This document shows, one piece after another, positions 57,187 to 64,000 of a stretch of DNA of 64,000 nt (the stretch's first letter is position 1; every line of letters starts with the position of its first letter). Made by a program: the position numbers and the translations under genes. The notes beneath the pieces are model-generated. The model saw only the letters and a list, made by a program, of their open reading frames with translations, was not told where the DNA came from and ran no database searches. Source of the DNA: Myripristis murdjan (lineage: Eukaryota; Chordata; Actinopteri; Holocentriformes; Holocentridae); NCBI RefSeq assembly GCF_902150065.1, contig NC_043983.1:15872821-15936820 (forward strand), read 5' to 3'.

Positions 57187-58443
57187 AGGCCTCATCCTCA
57201 GGTGACACTGGCCCCCTGGGTTTAGTTGTGCTCCCTCTGTCACCAAACAGGTAACAAAGCCTGTGGTCTGTGCACAACAGAAGTAGGACTGTTGTCAGTC
57301 AGGCTGTTCTGCCCCTTATCAGCAGTTCTTCCTACATTCTTAATGATCTCTGGTGCAGAGTGACAGACAGTAAATACATCTGTAGTGATCTGATTTAAAA
57401 AAAATAAATAAATAAATAAATAAATAAATAAAATACAGTACTTCTTTACTGCTTTTTTTGTGCTGATGTTCACATCTCTAAATTTAATGTCAGAATTTAT
57501 GTTTTCACACACACCTTTGAGGCAGTTGATAACCACAGATTTCCTGAACATCCCTCCACCCCTTGGTGTCTGGCATTTTTTGTGCTGCATGGCTTCAGAG
57601 GGGCTGTTTTCAGTGCCAGTGCAGCTAGTCAAGACTAAGTGGATGTTTCTGTGCAGAAGTGTTCAAAAAGGCCAAGTTGCACATGAAGACTGGGATCATC
57701 ATAGCTGTCACATCCCACTAACATGCACATACACGCACACACACACTGTGCTGTGCTGTGCTATGCTCCACCACTGCTCCATCAATTATAAATGACCTGT
57801 GTGTGACTCAGGAAAGACACTGCGGTTCCAAACATGTTGTCTCCCTGTCCCTGTTATCGCTTGCTTTCGTTCACTTTCTGGTTCCTGCTCTACTTGTAGG
57901 CCCTCTCTTCACATTCCATATTCTGTTTTCTTCACTATTCCGCCTTCCTCTTCCCTGTTGTGCCTTTTCCTGCTGTCCTAGGTAGAGTTAAGTATGGCAA
58001 GACAGCATGCCCCACTGAGCAGGTGGAAGGCATTGTGATGGAGAGGTGAAGTCTCCTTTTTGAGGGGGGGTTTGTTCCTCCACTCTACCACAATAACGGA
58101 GGCAGAGCAGCTTCTCTGCCATGTGACCCAGTATCAGCCTCATGCAGCGTGACTTTTCAGGTCTTTGTGCAGTGTGTAAGAAGCTTTCAGACACTTCCTC
58201 AGTATTAGCCTGACCAGCAGCCCTCATGCAAATTTTTGTTGCATATTTAATGTTTCTGATGGCTATGTTTATGGCTGTCGAGGTATTTGAATATTTGACA
58301 CAGCATTATGGTCTTGTAAACAACTGTGTCAAGTTTGTTTCTTGAGATCACACAGTGTGAGGAGAAAAGGTACAGATTAGCTCTAGCTGCACATTTTCCC
58401 CTTAACCTCTCTGTTCCCATTTTATCTCGCCCTGGCACTGCAG
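54691..58443 (+). other. prrc2c intron 1
   Basis: Non-coding. It contains T20 near 55147, a (TG)n run (57115-57184), (TAAA)n near 57404-57432, and no exon-like frame with splice signals that I trust. Confidence 0.6.
57115..57184. repeat. (TG)35 microsatellite
   Basis: About 35 uninterrupted TG units in prrc2c intron 1. Frames through it (poly Thr-His) are artefacts. Confidence 0.95.
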
Positions 58444-58486
58444 GAGGCTGGTTCTGGGGGTGAGGCCAAAGGACCAGACTCAATGA

Positions 58487-62252
<3,766 letters not shown>

Positions 62253-63828
62253 GTGAGTTCACATGCAAAAGGCCAAACCACAGCATTAAGGATGCACTTA
62301 AAAATAAAATTCTTGGCAAAATTGCAGAACTTTCATTTATTTTTATAAGTTATTTTAAAATGTATCATTGCACAAAAGTACAAAAAAACTTTTATTTTGG
62401 ATTCTTGCATTTCAGTGAAACAAGCTGTTAATACATCTATTCAGCATTCAGATTAAGTTCTTTAGAGGATATTATTCCAAAAGGCACAATAACTGAATAC
62501 CTAAAAGTAAATGAAAAGCGAAATATTGTAACTTTGAAACATCACAAAACTGAACTGGCTGAAAACAAAATGTTTATAATGTAAATTTTGGGATCAGAGT
62601 GCATGGGTAAACCCAAATGCTCCATCACAGAAAGCAGTTTTCATCTTCCAAGGCGATCAATTCCAGGAATCATTGTTTTTTTCCTCCCAGTAATGCTGTT
62701 TGCTTTGGCTCTGTCCCAGCAAAATTTCTTTTCATTCTCAGACTATTGACACAGATGGAGTCTCTGTGTTGTGAGTGTGATATTTAGGTTTCTAAGCACT
62801 GAAGCTGTGGGAGCCCTCTTTCTTGTATTAATAATATTATTATTATTATTATGATTATTTTTTAATGATTATTTTTGTTCATCTTTCTTTCTTACTTCTC
62901 TGCTAAAAGTATTTGGTTCTCCAAAATTGTAACAGCTACAGCCACCAAAATCACATCATAGGTTCCAAATCTCACCCTATTCACAGGGAACAAAAATGAT
63001 ATCAATTGGCCAGATGATGGCGCTATATTTAACAAGTCGAAAAATGCCGAAACAATGCATTGGAGATTGGGAAAAATCATCATTTGTCATTAATCTCTGG
63101 CCTCTCATATCAAAGAGTTGTCAAAGGATTTTCAAGGATTTTATTTTTAGGATTTTTTGTTTGGCCACAGTGTTTATCTAAAATTTGCACAAAACACTCA
63201 CTTTCAGTACAACAGCCATAATTCATCAACTGTTTGTCGAATCATGTCGTTCAAATCATGATGTTTCCTGAGTGTATGTGCCAAAGCCGCTTATATTCCA
63301 ACCATAGTTGACGCTATAACAGTAAAAAGTTTACATCTCAGAATCTGTGTGTATTTGAATAATTTTTTCCAGTGTGTTATAGGGTCATCTCCAAGACATT
63401 GAATAACACTTGGACATGATTAGCAATAAGGGCCGTGGTTATAAACATAAACATTCATTGTCACTCAAATTGCAGTCCAAACTTCAAAAAAATCATCAGT
63501 ATTACACATTAGGTCCTAGAGAGCTAATATATTATCAGCACATCCATATATGTATGATAAAAGTTTGCTACACTGCAACCTGTGGTCAGTTCAGTAGTCC
63601 ATCACTCTGTACCTCTCAGTGATATTGAACATTTTACTATAACTTGAACTGTAAACACAACATTTTCTGTATTGATTAATGTTTGATCAGACATCACCAA
63701 AGTATTTGACGATACACCTGAAATCAGCAGAATGTTTTTTTGTTCACAATTTTATCACCAACATTTTGGCTGTTGTAAGTGTTTTCAGTTTAACAACATA
63801 AAAGTAGTTGTTAGGTGTGTTGAAAACC
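62253..63828 (+). other. prrc2c intron running to the right edge
   Basis: AT-rich non-coding DNA with (TTA)n near 62830-62850. The stretch 62930-63330 has phrases (GATGATGGCGCTATATTT, GTTGACGCTATAACAG) that suggest a decayed dispersed repeat, but no borders can be set. Confidence 0.4.
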
Positions 63829-64000
63829 GTGTCTCCCCTGTGGTGCAGTCAGTAAGTCACTTTCTCCGGGGATACAAAAGTCCATGGTTTGATTCCCTAG
63901 GTGGCCAAGTCCTACTTGCCAACAATGTGGCAATTCATGTATATTGCATGTTTTCAACTGCTTCTGGAGGTCATGTTAAGTCAGAGATTGCCTGCTGTGC
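63829..64000 (+). mobile_element. tRNA-derived SINE, cut by the window edge
   Basis: GTCTCCCCTGTGGTGCAGTC (A-box region) and GGTTTGATTCC (B box) lie ~50 bp apart, as in tRNA-derived SINE heads; the body continues to the end of the window. Confidence 0.65.

Noticed and set aside
57037-57277. Thr-His repeat ORFs at 57.1 kb
   Set aside because: Translation of the (TG)n microsatellite.
63829-64000. Functional tRNA gene at the right edge
   Set aside because: A- and B-box-like sequences are present, but the cloverleaf does not close and the body continues as a SINE.

Overview
The window is teleost nuclear DNA. Genes are split by short GT-AG introns, microsatellites and tRNA-derived SINEs are common, and the LINE tail, Tol2-like hAT ends and ~130-bp satellite units are of kinds I know from fish genomes. 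All genes read on the + strand.

Layout. (1) 1-5215: a LINE of the APE-RT-RNase H type with both ORFs uninterrupted; its 5' UTR is cut by the window edge. (2) 5216-~10.8 kb: plpp6 (presqualene-diphosphate / polyisoprenoid-diphosphate phosphatase) in two coding exons, with its ATG only 182 bp after the LINE tail. (3) ~10.8-15 kb: non-coding, with a fresh 568-bp tandem duplication and a SINE. (4) 15.1-51.0 kb: a head-to-tail array of four complete flavin-containing monooxygenase genes (FMO-A 553 aa, FMO-B 553 aa, FMO-C 551 aa, FMO-D 556 aa), plus a broken duplicate first coding exon before FMO-B and two relic FMO exons between FMO-C and FMO-D. (5) 54.3-64.0 kb: CpG-rich promoter, 5' UTR exon and first six coding exons of prrc2c, which runs off the right edge. 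In mammals the FMO cluster also lies beside PRRC2C, so this side is ancient synteny; PLPP6 is on another chromosome in human.

The four FMO genes share the family exon plan, and nearly every exon length matches: 132, 189, 166, 143, 197/200, 356 split, 73, then the last exon. The 356-nt exon, undivided in mammalian FMO genes, is cut here at three places: after nt 136 in FMO-A and FMO-C, after nt 234 in FMO-B, after nt 148 in FMO-D. The last exon is also cut at different places in FMO-A and FMO-B but not in C or D. This intron turnover among tandem paralogues, in frame every time, is the most interesting signal in the window.

FMOs are ER-membrane, FAD- and NADPH-dependent N/S-oxygenases, so the array is a detoxification / amine-oxidation cluster. 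PLPP6 acts on isoprenoid diphosphates at the ER and nuclear envelope; PRRC2C is an RNA-associated, stress-granule-linked protein. No pathway joins the three loci. I found no tRNA, rRNA or CRISPR. Exon borders were read by eye from splice signals, reading phase and paralogue comparison; UTR ends, promoters and repeat borders are approximate.
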